Below, piece by piece: positions 1-5,065 of a stretch of 11,037 nucleotides of DNA; the first letter of the stretch is position 1; each line of letters opens with the position of its first letter. A model generated the notes under the pieces. It had not been told where the DNA came from and ran no database searches. It worked only from the letters and a program-made list of their open reading frames with translations. This DNA is from Clostridiales bacterium (lineage in GTDB: Bacteria; Bacillota; Clostridia; Lachnospirales; WQUN01). The position numbers were made by a program, and so were the translations under genes. Location: assembly GCA_031271275.1 (NCBI GenBank), contig JAISWA010000235.1, forward strand, positions 1-11,037. The letters run 5' to 3'.

Positions 1-243
1 TTGTTTTATCAGGTAGTCGAACCCTTCCGTAGAGAATATCCGGGGGATAAACCGGTAGCCGTACTGCGTGATAGAGGCTTCCGCCGAAAGCGAAATGCTC
101 AGCACAAATAAAACGGGCAGGACGCATATGAGGGCGAGGAAAAGGAAAAACAAACTGAACACTACGTTGGTAACGGGGCGGATACGGTTAAAACGTTCAT
201 ACCCCTCCGCCGCGTTTAGCGCGGGGTTCTTTTTATTTGCCAT
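1..243 (-). CDS. Sugar-type ABC transporter permease, LplC/YtcP-like (N-terminal 81 residues, cut by window edge)
   Basis: This is the start of an inner-membrane permease subunit of a carbohydrate (CUT1-type) importer; the rest lies beyond the left edge. The 81 visible residues begin MANKKNPALN, have a charged cytoplasmic N-terminus, then one strongly hydrophobic segment at about residues 27–49 (VVFSLFFLFLALICVLPVLF), followed by the stretch YGYRFIPRIFSTEGFDYLIK. That Y-x-F/L-I-P pattern after TM1 is typical of LplC/YtcP/YesQ permeases. The ATG at 241–243 has a good ribosome site (AAAGGTGG, about 5 bases upstream). The reading frame is open to base 1, so there is no sign of breakage. It is the second gene of an operon with the permease at 549–1487, which would be its LplB-like partner. 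A solute-binding protein and further subunits would be expected just outside the window. Family assignment is fairly secure; the substrate cannot be read from the sequence. Confidence 0.85.
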   Translation of the reverse strand, partial: MANKKNPALNAAEGYERFNRIRPVTNVVFSLFFLFLALICVLPVLFVLSISLSAEASITQYGYRFIPRIFSTEGFDYLIKQ

Positions 244-302
244 ACTGCACCACCTTTGTTGTTAAGCGAACGTTGTATATATATCGTTTAAATCAGCGGT
301 AT

Positions 303-396
303 GGAAATTTATCTATGACTTGTAAGCGGCTCACTCCCTGCGTTTTCTGCGAAAACGCTACGTGCGTTCGCCACAAGTCATGTACGATAAATTTCC
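303..396. repeat. Nested palindromic element A between permease genes
   Basis: The outer arms are 303–323 (GGAAATTTATCTATGACTTG + T) and 373–396. The right arm is the reverse complement of the left apart from a 3-base bulge. The centre holds a perfect 8-bp hairpin, GCGTTTTC (340–347), TGC loop, GAAAACGC (351–358). It lies in the untranslated gap between two co-directional permease genes, so it would be transcribed and could fold. There is no T-tract directly after the outer stem, so it is not a classical terminator. It shares its central layout (CTGCG–hairpin–ACG/CTCGTGCG) with element B next to it, which suggests a repeated mobile or REP/MITE-like unit. That interpretation is inference; the palindromes are seen directly. 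Confidence 0.65.
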
Positions 397-407
397 TTTG
401 AACTATT

Positions 408-419
408 TTAAACGTTTAA
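408..419. repeat. 12-bp perfect palindrome TTAAACGTTTAA
   Basis: TTAAACGTTTAA is self-complementary over 12 bases. It sits in the short spacer between palindromic elements A and B, overlapping the outer edge of B. It could be a protein-binding site, a junction or target sequence left by the elements, or chance in an AT-rich spacer. Confidence 0.35.
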
Positions 420-554
420 GCAACCTTCGTTTACGGTTGAAACGGTCGCTGCGGATTTTTTGCCTATGCAAAAAATCCACTCGTGCGGGCGTTCACTGCG
501 TTCACGTCCTCCTCGCGCCCGTTTCTTTTGAATTGAAGAAGGTTGCTTTTAAAT
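415..554. repeat. Nested palindromic element B abutting the permease stop codon
   Basis: The outer arms are AAGCAACCTTC (418–428) and GAAGGTTGCTT (538–548), extended outward by TTTAA/TTAAA with a small bulge. The core is a perfect 11-bp hairpin, GGATTTTTTGC (453–463), CTAT loop, GCAAAAAATCC (468–478). Between core and arms are imperfectly paired GAAACGG/CCGTTTC and CGGGCG/CGCCCG segments and a short direct repeat GTTCAC-TGC-GTTCAC (490–504). The right arm begins directly at the TAA stop (549–551) of the upstream permease, so the element fills the gap from the stop codon. Its arrangement resembles element A. No transposase is encoded, which fits a non-autonomous element or a structured RNA in the operon transcript. 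Confidence 0.65.
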
Positions 555-1487
555 CATCGCGCTTTCCGGGTCTACTTTGCGCACGACCCAGTTGGCGGCG
601 AGGATGGTCAGGCACCCGATGACGGACTGCACAAACGCCGAAGCCGACGCCATACCCACCGTCGCGGTCTGCAACTGCTTGTACACAAACACGTCAATGG
701 TATAAGCCACGTTATAAAGGGAGTTGGAGTCCCTCGGAACCAGATAGAAAAGCCCGAAGTCGGAGTAGAAGATGCGGCCCACCGCCAGAATAAACATCAG
801 GACAATCACCGGGCGGATGGTGGGCAGCGTAATGTACCGCGCCTGCTGCCATTTGGTCGCGCCGTCTATGACCGCCGCCTCGTAGTAAGTGGAGTCGATG
901 CCGGTAATCGCGGCGAGGTATACCACCATGCCGTAGCCGAGGGATTTCCATACCCCGAGGAAGATTAAAAAGAAAGGCCACAGGTCGGCGCGCTGATACC
1001 ACTGCACCAACGGCGCGCCCATGTCCCACAGGATGTTGTTGAAAAACCCCCTGTCATAACTGAGGAAGCCCCATACCACGACGGTCACGATAGACCAGGA
1101 GAGGAAGTGGGGCAGGAACATGGCGGTTTGAAAAACCTTCGCCAATTTTTTGCTCCACAGCTGGCTTATCATGATGGCGCAGGTAACGGGTATCAAAATA
1201 CCGAGAATAATAAAGGTAATATTGTAGAGCAGTGTATTGCGGACAATCAGCCAGATATCGTTGGACGAAAAAAGGAATTTGAAGTTATCCAACCCGACAA
1301 ACTCGCTTTGCAGCAGGCTGCCGATAAAACCGCCTTCCGGGTTGACGTGAAAATTGATAAACGCAATCAGAATGCCGAACATGGGCAGGTAGCAGAATAA
1401 TATGTACCAAACGGTGGTCGGCAAGGCGAGCAACGCCAGTTCCGTATCGTCCCGCCGCCAAATTAATTTCTTCCTTGCATTTCTCAT
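549..1487 (-). CDS. Sugar-type ABC transporter permease, LplB-like
   Basis: This is an integral membrane subunit of a binding-protein-dependent carbohydrate importer (BPD_transp_1 fold, CUT1 group). From the ATG at 1487 it is 312 residues. A TTG three codons upstream (1496) is an alternative start, because GAGAGGG suits the TTG and GAAGG suits the ATG. It has a basic N-terminus, a TM segment with the LplB-typical LPTTVWYILFCYLPMFGI, and about five further hydrophobic segments. The cytoplasmic EAA loop, which docks to the ATPase, reads EAAVIDGATKWQQARYITLP at about residues 203–222. The length matches the family. It is the first gene after a promoter-like sequence at 1627–1656 and is followed after 305 bases by an LplC-like partner (1–243). 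That gap, filled by two palindromes, is unusually long for this gene pair. No ATPase is encoded next to it, as is common for this group, which often uses a shared MsmX-like ATPase. The substrate is unknown. Confidence 0.92.
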   Translation of the reverse strand: MRNARKKLIWRRDDTELALLALPTTVWYILFCYLPMFGILIAFINFHVNPEGGFIGSLLQSEFVGLDNFKFLFSSNDIWLIVRNTLLYNITFIILGILIPVTCAIMISQLWSKKLAKVFQTAMFLPHFLSWSIVTVVVWGFLSYDRGFFNNILWDMGAPLVQWYQRADLWPFFLIFLGVWKSLGYGMVVYLAAITGIDSTYYEAAVIDGATKWQQARYITLPTIRPVIVLMFILAVGRIFYSDFGLFYLVPRDSNSLYNVAYTIDVFVYKQLQTATVGMASASAFVQSVIGCLTILAANWVVRKVDPESAMI

Positions 1488-1626
1488 GCTTTTCAAACCT
1501 TCACCCTCTCATTTGTGCACCTGGTTTCCATATTTGAACAGGCGTCCCCGACATCTTTGACGCGGCGTAATTTTGCACAAAAAAAATCCGTGTCTGCACA
1601 GGGATGTATAAAACTTTCACATGAAA

Positions 1627-1656
1627 TTTATATCACGCGCGCGCCCGTCTTGTCAA
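1627..1656 (-). promoter_or_regulatory. Sigma-70-type promoter for the ABC transporter operon
   Basis: On the minus strand a perfect −35 TTGACA (1651–1656) is followed after 18 bases by TATAAA (1627–1632), five of six matches to the −10 consensus. The spacer is GC-rich and ends TGA just before the −10. Transcription would start near 1620, giving a leader of about 130 bases before the permease ATG at 1487. It is the best promoter match I see in the window. Confidence 0.65.
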
Positions 1657-1682
1657 GTTTGTACGCGGCGCGAAACCGACGC

Positions 1683-1704
1683 GACCGCGCGCTGCCGCGC
1701 GGTC
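1683..1704. other. GC-rich hairpin between bofA and the transporter promoter
   Basis: GACCGCGCG (1683–1691) and CGCGCGGTC (1696–1704) form a perfect 9-bp stem with a CTGC loop. It lies 30 bases past the bofA stop and about 27 bases upstream of the −35 of the transporter promoter. No T-run follows on either strand, so it is a weak candidate for an intrinsic terminator of yaaL–bofA. It could equally be an operator or roadblock. The gene-free stretch 1488–1733 holds only this and the promoter. Confidence 0.45.
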
Positions 1705-1733
1705 ACAAATATAGGGGATGCGCATATAAATAA

Positions 1734-1937
1734 TTACGGCAAAATCATCAGCCGCGCGGCGTAAAGCAGCATGAAGCCGGGAAGCCCGAGTATTCCGACC
1801 ACGAGAACCGTCAGCGCGTTTATCCCCACGGCGATGCCCGTGGAGGAGAGCAAAAAGTTAAAGCCCAAAATCCCCGCGCAGCCGAAGAACGCGTTCTTGA
1901 TTATGCCCGCAAAGATTTTGAAATATTTCCTTGACAT
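1734..1937 (-). CDS. bofA: BofA family protein (pro-sigma-K processing inhibitor family)
   Basis: This is a 67-residue membrane protein with two hydrophobic segments (about residues 18–34 and 41–62). The C-terminal half, GINALTVLVVGILGLPG followed by FMLLY, is the family hallmark: a hydrophobic run ending in GxxGxPG. In Bacillus subtilis BofA sits in the outer forespore membrane with SpoIVFA and holds the SpoIVFB protease inactive until sigma-K is needed; that role is known for the family, not shown here. The protein is shorter than the Bacillus one (about 87 residues), mainly at the N-terminus. It begins 12 bases after the yaaL stop, with GGGGGCGGAG as ribosome site, so the two form an operon. 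Its presence hints at a sporulating lineage, although BofA relatives also occur in organisms with reduced sporulation. Confidence 0.8.
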   Translation of the reverse strand: MSRKYFKIFAGIIKNAFFGCAGILGFNFLLSSTGIAVGINALTVLVVGILGLPGFMLLYAARLMILP

Positions 1938-1949
1938 GCGCTCCGCCCC

Positions 1950-2258
1950 CTACTTATTCAGCATACCGCTTACGATGCCTTTTTCCTTGCACAGCTGTAA
2001 ATAGTACATGTATTTGGTGTTGACCGCCTTTAACTCATAATTGATGCTGTCGAGCAGCAGCGGCTCGGAGGTCTGGTCGTACCGGTTATGTAAGCTCGCC
2101 ATCTCCTGCCGCAGATTATTGACGGTAACTACGATTTGTTCGTCCTCCCGGGAAAGCGCCCGCGCCTTCTTTTTGCCCTTGACCGCCGGAACGGTTTTAA
2201 GCTCCACGACGTTTTCAATATCCCCTACGAAGACCTGCGGGTTGGCTACGTTTGTCAT
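1950..2258 (-). CDS. yaaL: DUF2508 family protein, YaaL-like
   Basis: This is a 102-residue soluble, charged, helix-rich protein of unknown biochemical role. It has a basic stretch GKKKARALSRE near residues 28–38 and a C-terminal helical half with the DUF2508 pattern: SEPLLLDSINYELKAVNTKY, then MYYLQLCKEKGI. I chose the ATG at 2256–2258 because it is preceded six bases upstream by GGAGGA (2265–2270); a start nine codons earlier would lie upstream of that site and has none of its own. The family match is supported by context: in Bacillus and many Clostridia yaaL sits between recR and bofA, and here bofA follows after 12 bases. recR is absent; instead a divergent hydrolase gene lies upstream, so this pair must have its own promoter in 2259–2398. 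It ends with TAG. Confidence 0.75.
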   Translation of the reverse strand: MTNVANPQVFVGDIENVVELKTVPAVKGKKKARALSREDEQIVVTVNNLRQEMASLHNRYDQTSEPLLLDSINYELKAVNTKYMYYLQLCKEKGIVSGMLNK

Positions 2259-2264
2259 ACGCGT

Positions 2265-2270
2265 TCCTCC
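2265..2270 (-). promoter_or_regulatory. Ribosome binding site fixing the yaaL start
   Basis: GGAGGA on the minus strand, six bases before the ATG at 2258. It excludes the longer reading from 2285, whose first codons would lie upstream of this site. Confidence 0.75.
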
Positions 2271-2276
2271 AAAAAA

Positions 2277-2329
2277 TTTGTACAAAGCCTCTACCTAATA
2301 ATAGTCATTAAATGGAATTTTTATTCCAT
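2277..2329. promoter_or_regulatory. Palindromes in the divergent yaaL/hydrolase intergenic region
   Basis: The 140-base AT-rich region separating yaaL from the divergent hydrolase gene contains a perfect palindrome TTTGTACAAA (2277–2286) and an inverted repeat ATGGAAT-TTTT-ATTCCAT (2312–2318 and 2323–2329). Both could be operator sites for the divergent transcripts. I could not pick out a convincing −35/−10 pair for either direction; the region is AT-rich throughout, so promoters are surely present but not assignable by eye. Confidence 0.35.
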
Positions 2330-2398
2330 ATATTCCTAAAGAAAATTTTTAAATATACGGCGGTGATAGACAAGAGAATCTTATAAGGACTGATACCC

Positions 2399-3817
2399 GT
2401 GCTTACAGACTGGCAATTGGAACGGCTTTGCGCGATGGCGTACTTCGACGAGCTTGTCAACCGGTTCCCCGGGGGAAGGTTGGGCAGGGTGGCTTTCAGC
2501 TTGTTAAACGGCGGGTTTGGCGGGCTCGAGCTGCCCGCCGCCATGACGGAAACCGACTGGCGGCGGGTTATGTCCGACATACAAAACGACGCCGCCCTGC
2601 GCACCTTAACCGTCGTGCGCAGTTCGGACATTGCGTTCGGCACCCGCGCCATTGCGCTGGGCGACCGGGCGGGGAGCGTTTACGCCGTTTTCCGGGGGAC
2701 CAGCGGCGACGGCGAATGGCTCGACAACGCCCTGGGGATGACGCAGGCCGAGACGGCGCAGCAGCAGGCGGCCGCCCGGTTTATCAACGAATTGCGAAAA
2801 AGGGCGGGGAAGCGGCGCATTGTCGTGGCGGGGCATTCCAAGGGCGGCAACAAAGCGCAGTACGTCACCGTAACCACCCCTTGGGTGGAGCACTGCTTTT
2901 CCCTGGACGGGCAGGGGTTTTCACCGGACTTCCTCACGAAATATAAAAAGGAAATTGCCGAAAGGAAAACCCGCGTAACCCTCGCGGCGGAGCGCCGGGG
3001 GTTTGTCAACTGCTTAGGGCTTTACCTGCACGACGGCGCAAGTTTTTACGCGGGCAGAAGGGCGGACCCGTACCCCGGCCACCCCTACGGCGACGCGCTT
3101 CCGTTTTTCCACTGCCCGGATTCCCTGCGCGGCAAAGACGGCGAAATCGGCGCGCAAAGCTTTCAAAACCCCATACCGGAATCGCTGAACCGGCTGATTA
3201 AATACTTCCTGACGGAGCCTAAGTACGCGGCGGGAAGAAAAGAAACCGCCACGGGCCTGGTTTCCCTTATGATGGAAAACAAAAGCGCCTCCGGCGATAA
3301 TATCGCCAAGGCGCTGGTGGAAATTTGCGTGGTGTTTATGGACTTGGTATGTTCCGACAGCGCTTTCCGGGAAAAAGCGGACGCCGTTTTTACGGACGAA
3401 ACCGTAACCATGCTTGCGACGTTCGAGACGGTGATACACACCCAAAAAAGCGACGAACCATCCTCGCTTTTGTCCCTGTTCGCGGAGCAATTTTCGAAGC
3501 GGGTGGAAACCGACAAGGAAGCCCGGGGTAATTTTTTCCGTTCGCTGAAATATCTCGCGCTTTTGGTGATGCGTATTTTTATGGAGCCGGAAGTCGAAAA
3601 CGCAATCTTGGACCATATCTTCTGGTTTATCGGCAAGCTGCTGAAACACCTTGCCGACATACTGGCGGGCGGCGTAAAGACCGCGCTGATTCCGTCCTTG
3701 TGGAACACGCTGCACGCGCAGACCCGGGGCGAAAAATGCCTGACCTGCACCAAAGAAGAACGGGACTCCCATTTCGGGAAGATGCTTACCCATTTGGACG
3801 GCTGCGCGGAGGCGTAA
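2399..3817 (+). CDS. DUF2974 (Mbeg1-like) alpha/beta-hydrolase
   Basis: This is a 472-residue predicted cytoplasmic serine hydrolase of the lipase-like Mbeg1/DUF2974 family. The N-terminal half carries the family landmarks in order: LTDWQLERLCAMAYFDE (2–18), VYAVFRGTSGDGEWLDN (94–110), the nucleophile elbow VVAGHSKGGNKAQY with Ser147 (142–155), and FSLDGQGFS (167–175), where Asp170 is a candidate catalytic acid. Substrate and physiological role are unknown for the family. The C-terminal 220 residues are mostly helical and I do not recognise them; there is no signal peptide. The start is a GTG at 2399 with AAGG ten bases upstream. An ATG at 2434 is possible but would remove part of the conserved N-terminus. 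The gene is divergent from yaaL and converges with the HPt gene at 3821, leaving 3 bases between stops. Codon use resembles the neighbours, with no sign of recent transfer. Confidence 0.85.
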   Translation: MLTDWQLERLCAMAYFDELVNRFPGGRLGRVAFSLLNGGFGGLELPAAMTETDWRRVMSDIQNDAALRTLTVVRSSDIAFGTRAIALGDRAGSVYAVFRGTSGDGEWLDNALGMTQAETAQQQAAARFINELRKRAGKRRIVVAGHSKGGNKAQYVTVTTPWVEHCFSLDGQGFSPDFLTKYKKEIAERKTRVTLAAERRGFVNCLGLYLHDGASFYAGRRADPYPGHPYGDALPFFHCPDSLRGKDGEIGAQSFQNPIPESLNRLIKYFLTEPKYAAGRKETATGLVSLMMENKSASGDNIAKALVEICVVFMDLVCSDSAFREKADAVFTDETVTMLATFETVIHTQKSDEPSSLLSLFAEQFSKRVETDKEARGNFFRSLKYLALLVMRIFMEPEVENAILDHIFWFIGKLLKHLADILAGGVKTALIPSLWNTLHAQTRGEKCLTCTKEERDSHFGKMLTHLDGCAEA

Positions 3818-3845
3818 CCCTTATTCCCCCGCGGCGTCCTCCGCG
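3805..3845. terminator. Inverted repeat spanning two convergent stop codons
   Basis: CGCGGAGG (3805–3812) and CCTCCGCG (3838–3845) are perfect 8-bp arms around a 25-base loop containing both stop codons of the converging genes. This could form a bidirectional stop structure. It has no T-tract and its arms are coding on each side, so the terminator call is tentative. Confidence 0.25.
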
Positions 3846-4183
3846 ATAATTTCCGCAATCGCCCGCCGGGTCGCGGCGGCAATATCTTCCAGTTCACCGA
3901 GCAAACCGGAAGCGTCCCGCTCCGCCTTGCCCCGCGTTTCGATTTCGAGCATCAAATCCTTCAACCGTATAAGGCCGAGGTTGCCCGCCGCCCCTTTTAG
4001 CGCGTGGGCGCTTTCGGCTACTTTTTTATGGTTGCCGGAATTAACCGCCTCCGTAATATCCCCGACCATCTTTTGAAGGTCAAGGCGGCTGAGCAAATTA
4101 ACGAAAAGTTTCTTTTTATTCATTACCCGCTTCATACCGTCGTTGACATCAAGGACGGGCGAACCAACTGAGGGTTCCGTCAT
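3821..4183 (-). CDS. Free-standing HPt (histidine phosphotransfer) protein
   Basis: This is a 120-residue protein whose core (about residues 25–115) is a four-helix HPt domain. The phospho-accepting histidine is His60 in the motif ESAHALKGAAGNLG (57–70), followed by the usual L-x-x-L-x-x-E-x-R helix (RLKDLMLEIETRG). Such proteins carry phosphate between receiver domains in a phosphorelay. I set the start at the ATG 4181–4183, because GGAGG lies seven bases upstream. The open frame continues upstream to 4285, but that part is low-complexity sequence from a repeat and starts before any ribosome site. The gene follows the two-receiver gene by 126 bases on the same strand and may be transcribed with it or from a TATAAT-like box at 4297–4302. 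The partner is inferred to be the hybrid kinase and the two-receiver protein upstream. Confidence 0.85.
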   Translation of the reverse strand: MTEPSVGSPVLDVNDGMKRVMNKKKLFVNLLSRLDLQKMVGDITEAVNSGNHKKVAESAHALKGAAGNLGLIRLKDLMLEIETRGKAERDASGLLGELEDIAAATRRAIAEIIAEDAAGE

Positions 4184-4208
4184 GGCGGCGCCTCCGTTCC
4201 GATATATT

Positions 4209-4285
4209 GAGCCTGTTCTTAAGAGCCTGTCTAACCCTCGCGGCGTCATTGCGGGCGCGGCGGAGAATCTTTGCGCGGCAGTCAT
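4209..4285. repeat. Dispersed-repeat-like intergenic sequence
   Basis: The stretch contains GAGCCTGT twice (4209–4216 and 4223–4230), then GTCATTGCGGGCGCGGCGGA (4245–4264) and AATCTTTGCGCGGCAGTCAT (4266–4285). It resembles, from memory, the short GTCATTGCGAGCG…AGCAATCT-type repeats found in many bacterial genomes. It lies between the two-receiver gene and the HPt gene and creates a spurious N-terminal extension of the HPt reading frame. The resemblance is recalled, not searched. Confidence 0.4.
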
Positions 4286-4296
4286 GGAACCGGTCT

Positions 4297-4302
4297 ATTA
4301 TA
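4297..4302 (-). promoter_or_regulatory. Possible −10 box (TATAAT) upstream of the HPt gene
   Basis: A perfect TATAAT on the minus strand lies about eight bases past the stop of the two-receiver gene. No good −35 hexamer is present at 16–18 bases upstream, so this is only a candidate for separate transcription of the HPt gene. Confidence 0.25.
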
Positions 4303-4309
4303 TACTATT

Positions 4310-5065
4310 CTAAAGCAATAATCCCTTCCTTTTTTCAAAGAAATCGTTAATCGCTTTTACAATCTGGGACGGTTCCATCGTTTTTAGCAAATAGCCCTCG
4401 GGTTTCAGGCCCTGCACGTTCATCACGTATTCCTTACTGTCTTTGCCCGTTAAAAATATAACCGGGATATCGGCGAATTCCGCTTCCGTCCGTATCATTT
4501 CCAGTACCTGCTTCCCGTCCACCACCGGCATTTCATAATCGAGCAGCACCAAATCGGGCCGGTTCAGCGACAGGTACTTAATCGCCATCGCGCCGGAATT
4601 GGCGAGGAAAACATTGTACCTGTCCTCAAGCCAGCCTTTCACGTTGCGCAGCATAGCGCCGGAGTCGTCCACCACCAGTATTTTTTTCTGCATACTGTGG
4701 CGCTTTATAAATTCGTCGAGCTTTTTCACCGCGGCGGGTATGTCGATGGGGCGCAGAAATTCATGGAAGATTATCTGCCGGGGGATAATGCCCGATATCG
4801 CTTTTAACTCGTCGTGGTCGCCGATGACAAAAACCGGAACGTCGTTGGCAATCGCCTTGTCTTTTAAAAAACTCAAGGGCTGAAGCTGCTGCAGCAACTT
4901 CTCGTCCGTATAAATAATGATGCCGTGGATGACTTCGCTGAATTTGTGAAGCGCATCCGTGTCCGCGGGAAGCAGATGCACGCGGTAGGACATCTGCTCC
5001 AACTTTTCCTTAATCACGTTGATATAAAAGCTCTTGATTTCCGCAACGATTAATACGTTGGTCAT
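4310..5065 (-). CDS. Pseudoreceiver–receiver response regulator (no output domain)
   Basis: This is a 251-residue cytoplasmic protein made of two receiver-like domains. Residues 1–120 have receiver-like alternation (MTNVLIVAEI…, FVIGDHDE, FLRPID) but lack the paired N-terminal acidic residues and the phospho-Asp (IIIYTDE at the expected strand), and an Arg replaces the conserved Lys. This half is a degenerate receiver. Residues 127–247 are canonical: ILVVDD (Asp133/134), LLDYEMP with phospho-Asp176, FLTGKD with Thr206, and Lys228 in GYLLK. No DNA-binding or enzyme domain follows. The ATG at 5063–5065 overlaps the TAA of the hybrid kinase (TAATG), and GGAGG lies eight bases upstream, so translation is coupled and the two proteins are probably made together. 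Longer upstream starts are inside the kinase frame and unlikely. It probably accepts phosphate from the kinase or the HPt and acts by protein contact; that last step is inference. Confidence 0.85.
   Translation of the reverse strand: MTNVLIVAEIKSFYINVIKEKLEQMSYRVHLLPADTDALHKFSEVIHGIIIYTDEKLLQQLQPLSFLKDKAIANDVPVFVIGDHDELKAISGIIPRQIIFHEFLRPIDIPAAVKKLDEFIKRHSMQKKILVVDDSGAMLRNVKGWLEDRYNVFLANSGAMAIKYLSLNRPDLVLLDYEMPVVDGKQVLEMIRTEAEFADIPVIFLTGKDSKEYVMNVQGLKPEGYLLKTMEPSQIVKAINDFFEKRKGLLL

Noticed and set aside
19..60. Suspected frameshift near the end of the visible LplC-like fragment
   Set aside because: A recount of the C-run gives a continuous frame reading FIPRIFSTEGFDYLIK, which matches the family; there is no frameshift.
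453..478. Intrinsic terminator for the permease gene
   Set aside because: The hairpin contains A/T runs inside its stem but is not followed by a T-tract on the transcribed strand, and a co-directional partner gene follows.
303..554. CRISPR array or IS element
   Set aside because: There are only two dissimilar palindromic units, no regular spacers, and no transposase frame; the plus-strand frame across 362–622 is not protein-like.
3014..3793. 259-residue and overlapping 244-residue minus-strand frames
   Set aside because: They are antisense to the DUF2974 gene, low in conserved features, and lack upstream ribosome sites.
4184..4285. N-terminal extension of the HPt protein to a start at 4285
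   Set aside because: The extension is encoded by a repeat-like sequence, lacks a ribosome site, and the ATG at 4183 has GGAGG at ideal spacing.
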